A DNA stretch of 64,000 nucleotides from Cryptomeria japonica (taxonomy: Eukaryota > Streptophyta > Pinopsida > Cupressales > Cupressaceae). The notes below the pieces were generated by a model. That model was not told the origin of the DNA. It was given only the letters and a program-made list of their open reading frames with translations, and did not search any database. The position numbers and the translations under genes are program-made. Numbering within the stretch: position 1 is the first letter of the stretch; the number at the start of each line of letters is the position of its first letter. This document shows, piece after piece, positions 36,905 through 47,803 of the stretch. Location: the NCBI RefSeq assembly GCF_030272615.1, contig NC_081408.1, forward strand, positions 307,399,950 through 307,463,949. Direction: 5' to 3'.

Positions 36905-37591
36905 GAGAATACTATCGAACTCACGGTTTCCATCTATGAAGCTAGATCCCTCATTTATCTTGAGAGGATCAACAAATTCTTCATGAAAATGTTTGTGGTA
37001 CATCTATAATATGACTTCTATCAAATATCATGGTCACATGCTCATGGCTTTGATGGAGAGATGTGATTTTGAGACTTTGACATTTGTCCTGCCAGTGGGA
37101 GAGATGACAGTTACTTTAGAGGATGTATACCATATTCTTAGACTCCAAATTAGGCGATGAACAGTGAGATATGAAAGAGATCTCTCATCAATGGCCATGA
37201 GGAGAGATCAAATTTATTGCATTGACAGAGCTACATGTGGGGAGATGAAGTGTTGGATTCTCATCTTATGGTTACTTCATCCTACTAGTACAGTTCCACT
37301 AGTAAGGAGATTCATGATCACCATAGTGGGGCTAGCCATATTCCCCAACAAATGAGCCCGTCACATGCATCGAGGACTTACATACACCCTCCATGCACTA
37401 GAGGAGAAACATACTATGTTCGCATGGGGACAGAGCATGTTAGCTCATCTCTACCATGACTTAGGAGACTATGTATATAGAGAGGGGAAGAGTTTGATGA
37501 CATGCACCCTTCTACAAGTCTAGAAGTTTGAGCACATCACATGTATTAGGCCAGCAGGATATCTAGTTGATGTGGACATTATTGAGCCTCG

Positions 37592-38529
37592 TGTTCGAAT
37601 CCAAGAACACTGAGAGGGGGGGGTAAATCAGTGTTCTACCGGTAAATGAATTTATGAACTTATTGCTTATGAACCGGTTAACAAAAAATAAAATTAAAGT
37701 GCATATACCAAATAATACATAAATCAGCAACACCGTAACACCAAAATTTATACATGGAAAACCTTGTAAAGGGAAAAACCACGGTGGGGCTGATACCCAC
37801 AATATCTATATACTTGATCAAGGTATACAAATATTACATAGAGGGGATTGCACATGCAATTAGGCTCACCACCTAGAGCTCACTGCTCAAACAGAAGACA
37901 CACTAACTTACACAACATTACATAATGCTTTCTTACATAAATGAACTTATAAAATGCATCTGGCCATGCTGAATAAGTTTCAGTTTAAGCTATGTCAACC
38001 TCCTCTGAACTAATTAACTGATACTCTGTTCTACACTATCGGTTAGGATTGCACGCGTGAAACTGCGCACAAAAGCTTCCACTCACTGACCAAATTGCAT
38101 GCCACAAATCATTGACTGATTCGCATCACAGATCGTATAACCACTAATATATAATCCATCGCTAAAATGATCTCCCTTAAATACCCTTGTAACTTTTCAC
38201 CATGTCGACCTTCATAGGAAAATAGATTTGTCGGCTGCCAGATCACGAAGCATGATATGCATCATCCCGATGATCATAATTAATGTCAACACACACGCTA
38301 CCATAAATTCCACAAGTGATTTTATCGGGGGTCCCAAATATACGTTACTAGTACCAAGACCAACCGATTAACAAGAATACAACAAAGTGTGTGTACTGGT
38401 TGGGCCCAATGAAGACAAAATGATAAGACAATGAATCTGGATGAGAAATACCAACACCTGAAGATGAGTTTCCATCAATGAAAACCCTAAATGTAATTCA
38501 CCTTACCGAATGAGTGTCAATTGCCAACA
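37592..38529 (-). repeat. Solo LTR, Copia-type, minus orientation
   Basis: On the minus strand it runs from TGTTGGCAATTG to TTGGATTCGAACA. It is flanked by a perfect 5-bp duplication, cctcg, at 37587-37591 and 38530-38534. It has no internal region or second LTR, so it arose by recombination between the LTRs of a full element. It shares the G-run near the plus-strand left end (37614-37622) and the aaagggaaaaaccacggtgg block with the other LTRs. Confidence 0.93.
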
Positions 38530-39366
38530 CCTCGGTCATATAGCTACCCATGCACCACTAGATCATGGTAGAGAGGTGACTTATTGTATTGAAGAGTGAT
38601 GATAAATAGATTGTGACTGGATGACATTATGTGGAGGTTGTACTAGCAAATGGCCACTTGGCTAGGTCAGCAAAGACAACTTTGACTTATGCAGAAAAAC
38701 CACCTTCTAGAGGGTCACCAGAGCTACGTTGTCATGTCATTCTATTTTGATAGAGTGAGGAGGCAGTTCGGTCTAGAGAAGGGCGTGCCTACAATAGTAC
38801 TAATCTACATGTGGCATTCTAGATGTTTTGTGAGACTAGGAGCAGTGCCTAGACCTACTATAGATGAGACAAAGCTTACATATTTTGATGACGATAAGAC
38901 AAATAGATTCATGCCCCCATTTAAGGATGACGTTAGGGTCCAATAGAGCTACATCACATGGTGGGATAAGAACTTCACTAGAGCCATCTTTCCATTAGAC
39001 TACCCATGAGGGAATCCCGACCCATGGACAAGATCCACCAATACACGGAGTGAGGAGAGAATGACAGGAGGCCTCAAAGGATCCTAGTGGTAAGGAGGAA
39101 CAAGATCATCAAGATGAGGAGGAGGAAGAGGAGGAGGAGAACTACACACCCAATCATCTAGGGGATGAGACCATAGCCCTTGATCCTCCTACAGTAGAGG
39201 ATAAAGCAAAGGATGCAACAACCAAGGAGGAGACAACCCTAGAGAGATTGAGCTCAAGAGTTTGAAGGTCCTCTCCATCAGAGCTACATCTTGAGATACA
39301 AATATGATATGAGCATGACGAGAGTAGAAGAATTGTACCAAAAACTACTATATCACATGTGCTCCT

Positions 39367-40498
39367 TGTTGGCATTTTTGATGATGTTGTTGTGATTGTC
39401 ATTGATGGACACACACTTGCTTTGAGATCACTTTTTGTATGTATGAGTTATGCTCAACCGGTATTTGTTCCAACCGGTATTATGTATTCTAGTCTTTAGA
39501 CTATCAGTGTTTTGCAGAAAGTGTTTACCGATCCCAAGCGGTATGAAGACCTCAAGCAGTTCGAGGATCCCAAAGCGGTACGAAGAAACAAAGCTGTTGT
39601 TATAAATTTTCCTAGTCTTCATTTTGGCAAATCGGTAATAGGTAAATGTATGAACCAGTATTACTCTGTGATGAGTTACCAACCGGTATTATTTTTGTGA
39701 TGAGTTATCATCCACCGACACTTTGGTGGTGATTCTATGTCATGTTACCAAATGTGTCTAGATGCACTGAACCAAGGAACTTGCAATGTAATCCTATTGG
39801 ACCGACATGAAATCAGATTCCTTTATAAGGACATCATGTCTAGGGTTTTAGAAGTTGTTAGGGTTTTGTGTGGTTGATGAGGTTTTTGCATGTGCGATCA
39901 CAGAAGAAGATTAGGTCTGTGTGAAGAAATAGAGTGTGGAGATTTTGAAGACTGGAGTAATGCTGAAATGCATTAACAATGAGCTATCAAGGATCTAACC
40001 AAGCATACTGTGATAGTATTTAGATCACTCACTTGTTGATTACTCACATCTTTGACAAGTCTGAAACCCTTAACCGGGTAGGCCTGACAAAGCCTTTGTA
40101 AATCCTCTAACAAGGTGGTTCACAACTGTGGATCTGAAATCCTCTCACAAGGTAGTCTTTAATCGGACTTATCTCCTAACAGAGATTAAGATTCCTAACA
40201 GGATCTATTCTGGTAAAGAACATAGTATGACCTTAACTGGTCTGGTTACTATTTAGCAGATAGTTACTTGTGAGTTTCATCTCATCGTGGTTTTTCCCAT
40301 TTGGGTTTCCATGTCAAAATCTCCTGTGTTATGGTGATTGTGCTTCTGTGGGCGAATGCCTTATTTGTTGTTTGGTTTGCATTTGTGTTAACCAATTTGT
40401 TAGTAAAACTGTTATACCGGTTTACTGCTAAATTGTTTAAGTGTTTAAGTTCAGTATTTTTCGATATACTAATTCACCCCCCCTCTTATTATTCATCA
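39367..40498 (+). repeat. Solo LTR, Copia-type, plus orientation
   Basis: It starts TGTTGGCATTTTTG and ends TTATTCATCA, with the perfect 5-bp duplication ctcct at 39362-39366 and 40499-40503. The C-run at 40477-40483 just before the end and the gtttttcccatttgggtttcc block at 40287 match the pattern of the other LTRs. Its interior is rich in the motif accggta. Confidence 0.92.
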
Positions 40499-40534
40499 CT
40501 CCTATCATATCTGGCTGGGAGGAGGGAGACCCAG

Positions 40535-40605
40535 GTAAGTATTTATTTGAATAATTTAATTCTAATTTTATAATGATATATGTATAATGTTCTCTCTCTA
40601 TATAG
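40535..40605 (+). other. Predicted intron in the PMD pseudogene
   Basis: Donor cccag/gtaagt and acceptor ctatatag/tcag frame a 71-bp, T-rich stretch. The splice signals are good matches to plant consensus. The exon reading frame after it is degraded. Confidence 0.5.
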
Positions 40606-40850
40606 TCAGTGTGTGGGAACTGTGCTACCTTATCCATCACACACTCAACAATATCATCACAACATCACACATTCCACAGTCTTTGCAGATAATATGGAGA
40701 CCACAATGAAGTGTTAGATGGCATGATGATGTATTCAATAAGGTGAGGTTAGAGCTAGAGATTGGTCGAGAGGAGAGGGAGCAACTACATTGTGAGCTTA
40801 CAGATGCCCATATGGAGTCACCCATATTCAAAGGCATAGTGATGGATTGA

Positions 40851-41516
40851 GATCCGAGGAGCTCATCGCAGAGTCACTCATGATCTACTTCTACTTATTG
40901 GCATACACCCATTGGACCGCTACAGAAGGGGCCAAAGGGCTTGGGTAGCCACCATCCTTAGAGGTGGCGATGTAGAGGTCAGACTTTGTGTCTAGTGGCT
41001 ATGATGTATATGATGTACTAAAAAACATTTATATATCTATATATATGATAATTTGTTGTCTCAATTTTTTCCCTTTGATTGCAAAACAATGTGTTATATT
41101 TCTTTGATTAAAGTAACAAATTTGATGAATGTATACATGTATGTCTAATTTAATTCTCATGTGATTGATTGCTCAATACTTTCATGATTAAATTGATACA
41201 TGTGTGATTTAACTAAACAACTAAGTGTTTAATTAAATTCTATAAAATGGTGAGGTAATGTATTATGTTAAATGATATAACTAATATGATCTAATTAATG
41301 TCCTTAGAATTAAACCCAACATGATGTAACTTTACACAATACATTAAGAAAATTGCATGATGCTAGCATAACAAAATGTAAATTCCTAAAAAAATACACA
41401 ATGAATTCGAGACAACCAAAACCCAATTATGTGTGTCAAGAATGAAGCAATACAAATTAAATAATGATAATTTAATACCATATGCTTTAATGAAGACATG
41501 CTAACATATCATACAA
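40851..41516. other. Spacer between the PMD pseudogene and the Gypsy element
   Basis: AT-rich sequence with no recognisable gene. The Gypsy 3' LTR should lie here or further left if the element were complete, but I found no matching repeat near 50290. Confidence 0.4.
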
Positions 41517-43025
41517 TTAAGAATGAAAAGAAAGAGAAGGGGAAGAAATATAAGCATGGTATCTACAAAGATGCATAGCGTTTATGGGTTCCTTAAGAGT
41601 TGTACCTTCCATATCTACTATTTTGTAAGCACATGATCCATAGACTTTGGTGATGATGTAAGGTCCAAGCCAGTTCAAGTTGAACTTCACTTTTTCTTCT
41701 GGCAAAGCATTCATGTTGTGTTGATTCTCATAAAGTACTAGATAACCCACAGAGAAAGAACATTGAATGACTTTGTCATTATGACTTTTTTGTAAGGTCT
41801 TATGATAGGCTTGAATATGCTCAAGAGCATTTATGTGCAGTTCATCAAGTATTTCAAGTTGTTAACAAGTTGTTGAAGTCATTGTTCTCTATATGAATCG
41901 TCATCAACTATCCCTCTAAGAGAGATTCTCAATGAAGGAATCTCTAACTCTAAAGGCATAATCGCGTCAGCACTATAAACAAGAGTCTAAAGAGTAGTAT
42001 TAGTAGCTATGTGAAGACTTGTTTGATAAGCCCAAAGAGCATAAGTCAACTAAGTATGTCAATCCTTACCATGCGTTTTTACATTCTTACGAAGAATTTG
42101 TTTAATGATTCTACTAAAAGCTTCAACTTGACCATTTGATTGAGGATAATATGGTATAGAAAAGCAACGTTGAATGTGATATTCCTCAAGGAACTTCTTA
42201 ACATCTTTGTTCTTAAATAAGGTACCATTATCAGAAATCAAAATGGAAGGTATACCAAATTGAAAAATAATGTTTTCTAGAAGAAACTGAAAGATTACAT
42301 CGGTGGTAGTGGATCAAAGAGGAAAAAATTCTACCCACTTCGTAAAATAATTTGTAGTCATAAGAATGAAAGAATTCACATTTGGAAGATGGAGGAGAAA
42401 TTTTTCTAATGAGATCCAAACCCCACAAGGAGAAAGGCCAAGAAGCCACTTGCAACCTAAGCTCATGTTTAGGAGCATGAATCAAATTGTTATGTTGCTA
42501 AAACTAATGACACTTTTTAATAAAAACAACGAATTCTTTTTTCATGGTTTGCCAATAGTATCCCATTTAGAGAAGCCTTTGAACCAAAGATTTACCACTG
42601 CAATGCCCCCCACAAGCACTTGAATGTGCCTCCTCCAAAGCAATCAAGATCTTGGTTTTGTTGAGACAACAAAGGAGAAGAACATTATAACCTCTTCTAT
42701 AAAGTACATTAGAAAGGATAATGTATCTTGCAACAAGCTTATAGATTCTAGCCCTAACATTCTTACTTATAGAATCTGGAAAAGTACCATCACTCAAATA
42801 TCGTGATATATGAGAGTACCAATCATCATAATCTAAAGCATAACAATAGGCTACATCATTATAATTATTAGTACTAGCCGGGAAAAAAATATTGTGAATC
42901 GTGATTGATAATATCGAAGGATCATCAAGGGATATGAGGTAAGTTGCGCTTGTCATCACTTTTTCATGTCGATTATCCTTTCGAGAAATTAATTCCATAG
43001 TATAAGAAGTGAAATTTTCTAACAA
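41517..43025 (-). pseudogene. Gypsy integrase
   Basis: The zinc-binding region reads YNVLLLCCLNKTKILIALEE and HSSACGGHCSGKSLVQRLL (43025-42567). The core shows WPFSLWGLDLIRKISPPSSK near 42420 and ISDNGTLFKNKDVKKFLEEY near 42230, followed by YPQSNGQVEAFSRIIKQIL. The C-terminal segment at 41750-41517 reads FNLNWLGPYIITKVYGSCAY and ends MHLCRYHA. I see no chromodomain. Several stops and frame changes separate the parts. Confidence 0.88.
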
Positions 43026-43059
43026 TGATAGGGCCAGGTCGTGATATTATGATATTTTT

Positions 43060-43259
43060 TTTTGTTAAGCTTGATATGTTCTCATAACTCATCATATAAT
43101 CAATTGTGAGTCACCATAGATATGTAAGTGTTAGATATTCAAAGATAAAGCCTTTTTCAAACCAACAATAAGGGCTTCATGCTCGGTGATATTGTTAGTA
43201 CAAAGGAAATTGAGATGATAGAATAAAGGGATAGGTTTCCCTAAAGGAAGTATTAAAAT
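43060..43259 (-). pseudogene. Gypsy second RNase H (archaeal type), split by an insertion
   Basis: The 5' part lies at 47004-47045 (LYFDGSKCRTSSGAGVIF). After the pol-less LTR element the same domain goes on from 43259 with LPLGKPIPLFYHLNFL, CTNNITEHEALIVGLKKAL and HLHIYGDSQLIIR. The Asp of YFDGS, the Glu of TEHEAL and the Asp of GDSQL are the expected catalytic positions. This domain separates Tat elements from other Gypsy lineages. Confidence 0.85.
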
Positions 43260-43596
43260 TGTTTGTTTTATGATCAGATTTGCAATACATAGAAACACAT
43301 GAACAAAATAGAACACAACACATATCCTAGGAAAACCCTCCTTCTCGAGGGAGAAAAACCTAGCCAAGAAAATTTCTCTTATTTTAATTGATTGATAAAA
43401 ATGAAATGATCATCACCTTTTATATATACAAAGTAAGGTGGCTTTTCTCAACCAAGGCGACTCTTCACAAGAGTCAGCCTCATTCAAGAACCAAGGTGAC
43501 CATCTTGGATTGGCCCTTATAAATATAAAATTATAATTTGCAATAGGATGACTTGCTTCTAGAAATACCTCTTGCAGTTGTGAAACACTGTGTTCA
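43260..43596 (-). repeat. 3' LTR of the pol-less element
   Basis: It begins tgtttgttttatgatcag and ends ctgtgttca on the plus view, and aligns with 46669-46998. The adjoining plus-strand ctccctctt is the complement of the polypurine tract AAGAGGGAG. Confidence 0.88.
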
Positions 43597-43629
43597 CTCC
43601 CTCTTAGCTAGGGAGGTATTTTCAAATAT

Positions 43630-44045
43630 CCTCATCATGGAGTCTCTCAACATGATGCCCACAATGGCTACACCCATTTGTTGAAAAGACACATCTCAAT
43701 CTCAGAGATGTATAAAGGTTCATCAAGGAGTCTCTCAATGTGATGCCCAACAATGGCTAGTCCCATTTGTGGAAAGAAACACATCATCATGGAGTCACTC
43801 AGCATGACGTCCATCATGGCTACTCCCATGAGTGGAAAGGAATATGTGCACAAGTTCCCATCATGGAGTCACTCAACATGATGTCATCATGGATTCACTC
43901 AACATGACGTCCACCATGGCTACTCCCATGTGTGGAAAAAAACAAGTACAAAGGATTCATCACGGAATCTCTCAACGTGATGTTGTCATGGAGTCTCTCA
44001 ACATGACATCCACCATGGCTACTCCTAGAGGGTGGATAAAACCAC
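43630..44045 (-). repeat. Internal tandem repeat of the pol-less element
   Basis: About five copies of a unit like catggagtcactcaacatga, then cgtccaccatggctactccc and atgtgtggaaa, begin near 43636, 43718, 43782, 43859 and 43964. Copy length varies from about 63 to 110 bp by internal duplication and deletion. No protein is apparent. Confidence 0.8.
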
Positions 44046-46656
44046 ATCTCCGTCTCAAAGATGGACAAGGGATTTCACCTCAAATTTGTGTCTCAGAGAA
44101 AAAATGCATTAACAAGGGCTTTCACCTCAAATTTATCCATCTCAGAGAAAAATACATTAACAAATGATAATGTGACTCCCTCTGAAGCTCCAAGTTCTTG
44201 TATCAACCTCCTAACATCCTCATCCATGGTTGCCTCTATTGGTTTGTTAGACTCCCTCTGAATGTTAATTCCTCCTCTTTGAATAAACTAATCACAATGA
44301 CAATCTGGATAGGTTCTTCCTCTTCAAGAGATGTCTCCAGTTATGTGCCACCAACTCAGTCCCATGGCAAAAAGTTTTGTCTCTATTCTTCAGCTAGCGT
44401 GACTTCCTCGCAGGATGCATCAAGCTCTTCCTCCCTTGAATGTGATCTCTCATTATCCTTTTGGTCCTCGATCCATCTTGGAAGCATTTTAGAGAAATAT
44501 TACTAATAGTTCATAGAATTAAACTATCTGAAGAGAAAGAAACAGACCAGTGCTGGAAGCATACATGATTCACTATTACCGATTTCTTATTGCATGAATT
44601 TTATGACTTATAAAATTCATGATCATTAGTGAAAGGTACAAACAGGAAATACTTATCTCTTTATTGTTGGTGCATTCTGCAGATGTAGTCAGGCGCTTGT
44701 CTTGTAGTTTCTTCTCAACTGTTAAGTGATTTCTCCTTACATATTGCACTTAGACCATGCTCTGCCTCATTTCAGACTTGTAAACACTTAAAAATGCACT
44801 GATTTTATTAATCTGATTGCTCACTTGAATCAAATTTGCCTCCTTTCGAATGGATGTGCTTGTCCAATCAATTGTTGGTGTTGTCTAATATAAATTTGAT
44901 GATCTTTCCCAAAGTTCGCTTGATTCAATATGTTGAATACCCTTGGAACAATCTTAAGCCAAAATTGCATTCCCTTAAGAGGTGAATTCGCTGAAGTTCT
45001 CAATCGATGATAATGACCATGTCTGATCGAAGTTAAGATTTGCTAATCTTGTTATAAAAGATGATTGATTTTGTATAACAATTTCGCCTCACAGAATATA
45101 TCCCTGCTATAATCCCAATCAAAGTCAAACTTATTCAAGGATAGGGTTTGTTGTAACTTCATAATCAGGATCTCTCTTCACTATGTGAGAATTCGATATG
45201 ACCAGCAGTGGTAAATTTGAATCACTGAGTCTAGAATAGACTTCGCTGAATTGGATAATCAATCTGCCTCACACCATAGGCCTCTTTCTAAAAACATGTC
45301 TTTAAGAGCCATAACAAATCACACCCCTTGTTAAACTTACGACCAATCACAATGAACAGATCGACCCTTTGAAAATAGTTTTTTTCTTTTTGAAACAAAA
45401 TTGCATTCCTTTAATGCGTCATACCTTTCCATGAGTAATTATTTTTCTTTCAAAACTCAATCATACTATTCGGTGAATGTATTTATTAGTGTTCATTCGT
45501 TAACTCCATGATTAAATCACAGATTGATCATCGATTGTCTTTATGAAATCATACCCTTTCAGAACACAACTGATTACTGCAATAAGAATTAATTTGTCTC
45601 TAACAAGATCATACATTAATCGTACCTCTTATTAATTATTTGTTTGTGTAAACTCACTTTATAGAGACAACTCGCTGTATTATTTGAGGAGTCTAGCATG
45701 TTAATCAATTATTCTTTGTCTTTTCTTTATACATCGACTTCACATGTGAAATGCTATACTTCGAATAATTGTTAATAAATTGACTGGTACATATACCTTT
45801 CTTCATCAACATTATGAATAGGTCAATCACATAAATCGTACGATACTGAACTTTGTTATTTCATTCTTCATGGTCACTGCTCGCACGGATATTATAATTA
45901 TTGTATAACTGTTGCATATTATTCTTGCAAAGTGATCATTTTTTATTAAATTTGTTGACATCTTCACCATCTAATTAAGTGATTGCTCCAAAATCTAGTC
46001 GTTGTAGATAATTAATAGAAGTCTTCTTAAAATTGATGTCTTATGTTTATCGAACATATTGATAATAAAAGATAACTGCCTTCACTAATACTTTTAAGCA
46101 TTGTCTTTCAATAATTTATCAATTGTTCACCTCCACTTTTGATATAAATCATATAACTTCAAATGTGTTGTCTTTACATTTGAAGAGACTTTCCTCATAG
46201 TAGTTCTTGCACATACACTTGAAAGAATAATCTTCACTACCGGATGCCCTTGATACCCAAAGATCATTTAATACCGATGTTGCAAGTTGGGTGTGATTCC
46301 TTGTTGTAGGCTTTGAATAATTCTTTGGAAACAAGTGGTATCTTGGAGTGCATTTGTGTATTTCAATCTTTGTCTTGATCGCTATTCTTCTCTTTGATTG
46401 TTGCCATCAATTTGTTTGAGGGTAAACTAGAAATTACAAAGAGCCTCCATCAAGGTTAGACTGTGCTTTATATAGAGATCATTTGCAATACAAAAACTAT
46501 CATGAGCATCCCCTTCTCCACATTAACCTCTAGCATCTTTTTGTCTCTAAATGAAGACTTCACAAGTTTGGCTCAATTGTGAATTCTACTGCAAATGTTG
46601 AATTCCTCTCAACCTGCAATGTTTCTTAGACAAATCTGATTGGATTTCCTTAACCC

Positions 46657-46668
46657 ACTCTGATACCA
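46657..46668 (-). other. Primer-binding site of the pol-less element
   Basis: On the minus strand tggtatcagagt directly follows the LTR end. It matches the plant methionine-tRNA primer site tggtatcagagc at 11 of 12 positions. Confidence 0.9.
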
Positions 46669-46998
46669 TGTTGTTTTTATGATCAGATTTGCAACACACA
46701 GAAACACAAAAATACAACACATATCCTAGGAAAACCCTCATTCTCGAGGGTGAAAAACCCAACCAAGAATATTTCTCCTATTTTAATTGATTGATAAAAA
46801 TGAAATGATCATCACCTTCTATATATATACAAAGTAAGGTGTCTTTTCTCAAGCTAGTTGACTCTTCACAAGAGTCAGTCTCATTCAATAACCAAGGTGA
46901 CTTTTCATCTTGGATTGGCCCTTATAAATATAAAATAATAATTTGCAATAGGTTGACTTGCTTCTAGAAATACCTCCTGTAGCTATAAAACACTAACA
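46669..46998 (-). repeat. 5' LTR of the pol-less element
   Basis: It begins tgttgtttttatgatcag and ends cactaaca on the plus view. It shares tcctaggaaaaccctc, gattgataaaaatgaaatga and ggattggcccttataaat with the partner at 43260-43596. Confidence 0.9.
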
Positions 46999-47054
46999 AA
47001 AATGACACCTGCTCCCGAACTAGTTCGACACTTAGATCCATCGAAGTACAATTC

Positions 47055-47696
47055 TCAAGTCCTATCAACATCAATAGGGAGAATGAAATCCTTAGGAAAT
47101 GATTCTTGATTAGGTAAGGTGGGGGGAGAAGATGCATCAGCTAAATGGTCATTTAAAGCTTGTCCTTTAATTGCTTTTTGAGACACAAATTTAAGGTCAA
47201 ATTTTGTTAACATCATAAGCCATTTTGCTAAGCATCCTAAAAGATCAATTTTAGAAAAGAGATGCTTTAGAGGATCAAATTTGATGATGGCATGAGTCTC
47301 AACATTCAAAAGGTAATGTCTCAACTTTTGAGTTGCAAAAACAAGAGCAAGACATTGTCTTTCTATTGCAATATATTGGACTTCATATTCGAGTAAAGTG
47401 CAGCTTATGTAATAAACCGGATATTCTTTACCTTCACTATCATGTTGTGCCAATAAAGCTACAAGAGAATGAGAAGAAGCATCAATGTATAGAAGGAAAT
47501 GTTGAGTAGAGACAGTAGGTTGCAAGATAGGAGGATTATCCAAATAAATTTTGAGATCCTCAAAATCTTGGTGAAAGTCAGTATTCCATCGAAATGTGGT
47601 ATATTTCATAACCAATTGAGTAAAAGGGAAAGTCTGGTCCACAAGTTGTGAAACAAACCTACAAATAGCTTTAATTTTTCCTTGTAAACTTCTCAA
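47055..47696 (-). pseudogene. Gypsy RNase H (first, retroviral-type position)
   Basis: A 213-codon open frame: FVSQLVDQTFPFTQLV, then DFHQDFEDLKIYLDNPPILQ, the RNase H start FLLYIDASSHSLVALLAQHD, YYISCTLLEYEVQYIAIERQ and CLALVFATQKLRHYLLNVET. The linker FDLKFVSQKAIKGQALNDHL (usual form IKGQALADFLA) is well kept. Six hundred bases without a stop suggest this domain decayed less than its neighbours. Confidence 0.88.
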
Positions 47697-47803
47697 TTGA
47701 GAGATGTTTCAAGGAGGTGGCATATCAACTATAGCATCTATTTTCTTTGTATCCACCTCAATACCATGATGTGATACTATGAAACCTAATAGTTTTCCAC
47801 TAT

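Larger units (their letters stand above)
36905..40850 (+). pseudogene. Plant mobile domain (PMD, MAIN-like) pseudogene interrupted by two solo LTRs
   Basis: The frame YLERINKFFMKM, then after a shift MALMERCDFETLTF and LPVGEMTVTLEDVYHIL (about 36930-37145), is the start of the plant mobile domain of MAIN-like proteins and PMD-carrying transposons. RRFMITIVGLAIFPNK and WGQSMLAHLYHDLGDYVYRE follow to 37500. A solo LTR sits at 37592-38529. The domain resumes and reaches SFYFDRVRRQFGLEKGVP near 38740-38800. An acidic tract (about 39085-39150) precedes the second solo LTR at 39367-40498. Past it lies a 71-bp intron (40535-40605) and a charged helical tail. A TAG near 37520 replaces an expected Trp (LLQVWKFE). 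PMD proteins act in the nucleus in silencing and meristem maintenance. This copy is dead. Confidence 0.75.
43260..46998 (-). mobile_element. LTR element without pol (LARD-like), inserted in the Gypsy element
   Basis: Two LTRs (337 and 330 bp) enclose 3.07 kb without any recognisable gag or pol. A good methionine-tRNA primer site and a polypurine tract place it on the minus strand. The 5-bp duplication aaaat lies at 43255-43259 and 46999-47003. Such elements move with proteins supplied by an autonomous relative. It lies between typical TRIM (under about 1.5 kb) and LARD (over about 4 kb) sizes. It interrupts the second RNase H of the Gypsy host at a known reading-frame position. Confidence 0.88.

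Noticed and set aside
39154-39414. Minus-strand ORF at the PMD acidic tract
   Set aside because: It is the antisense of the Glu-rich stretch of the PMD pseudogene.
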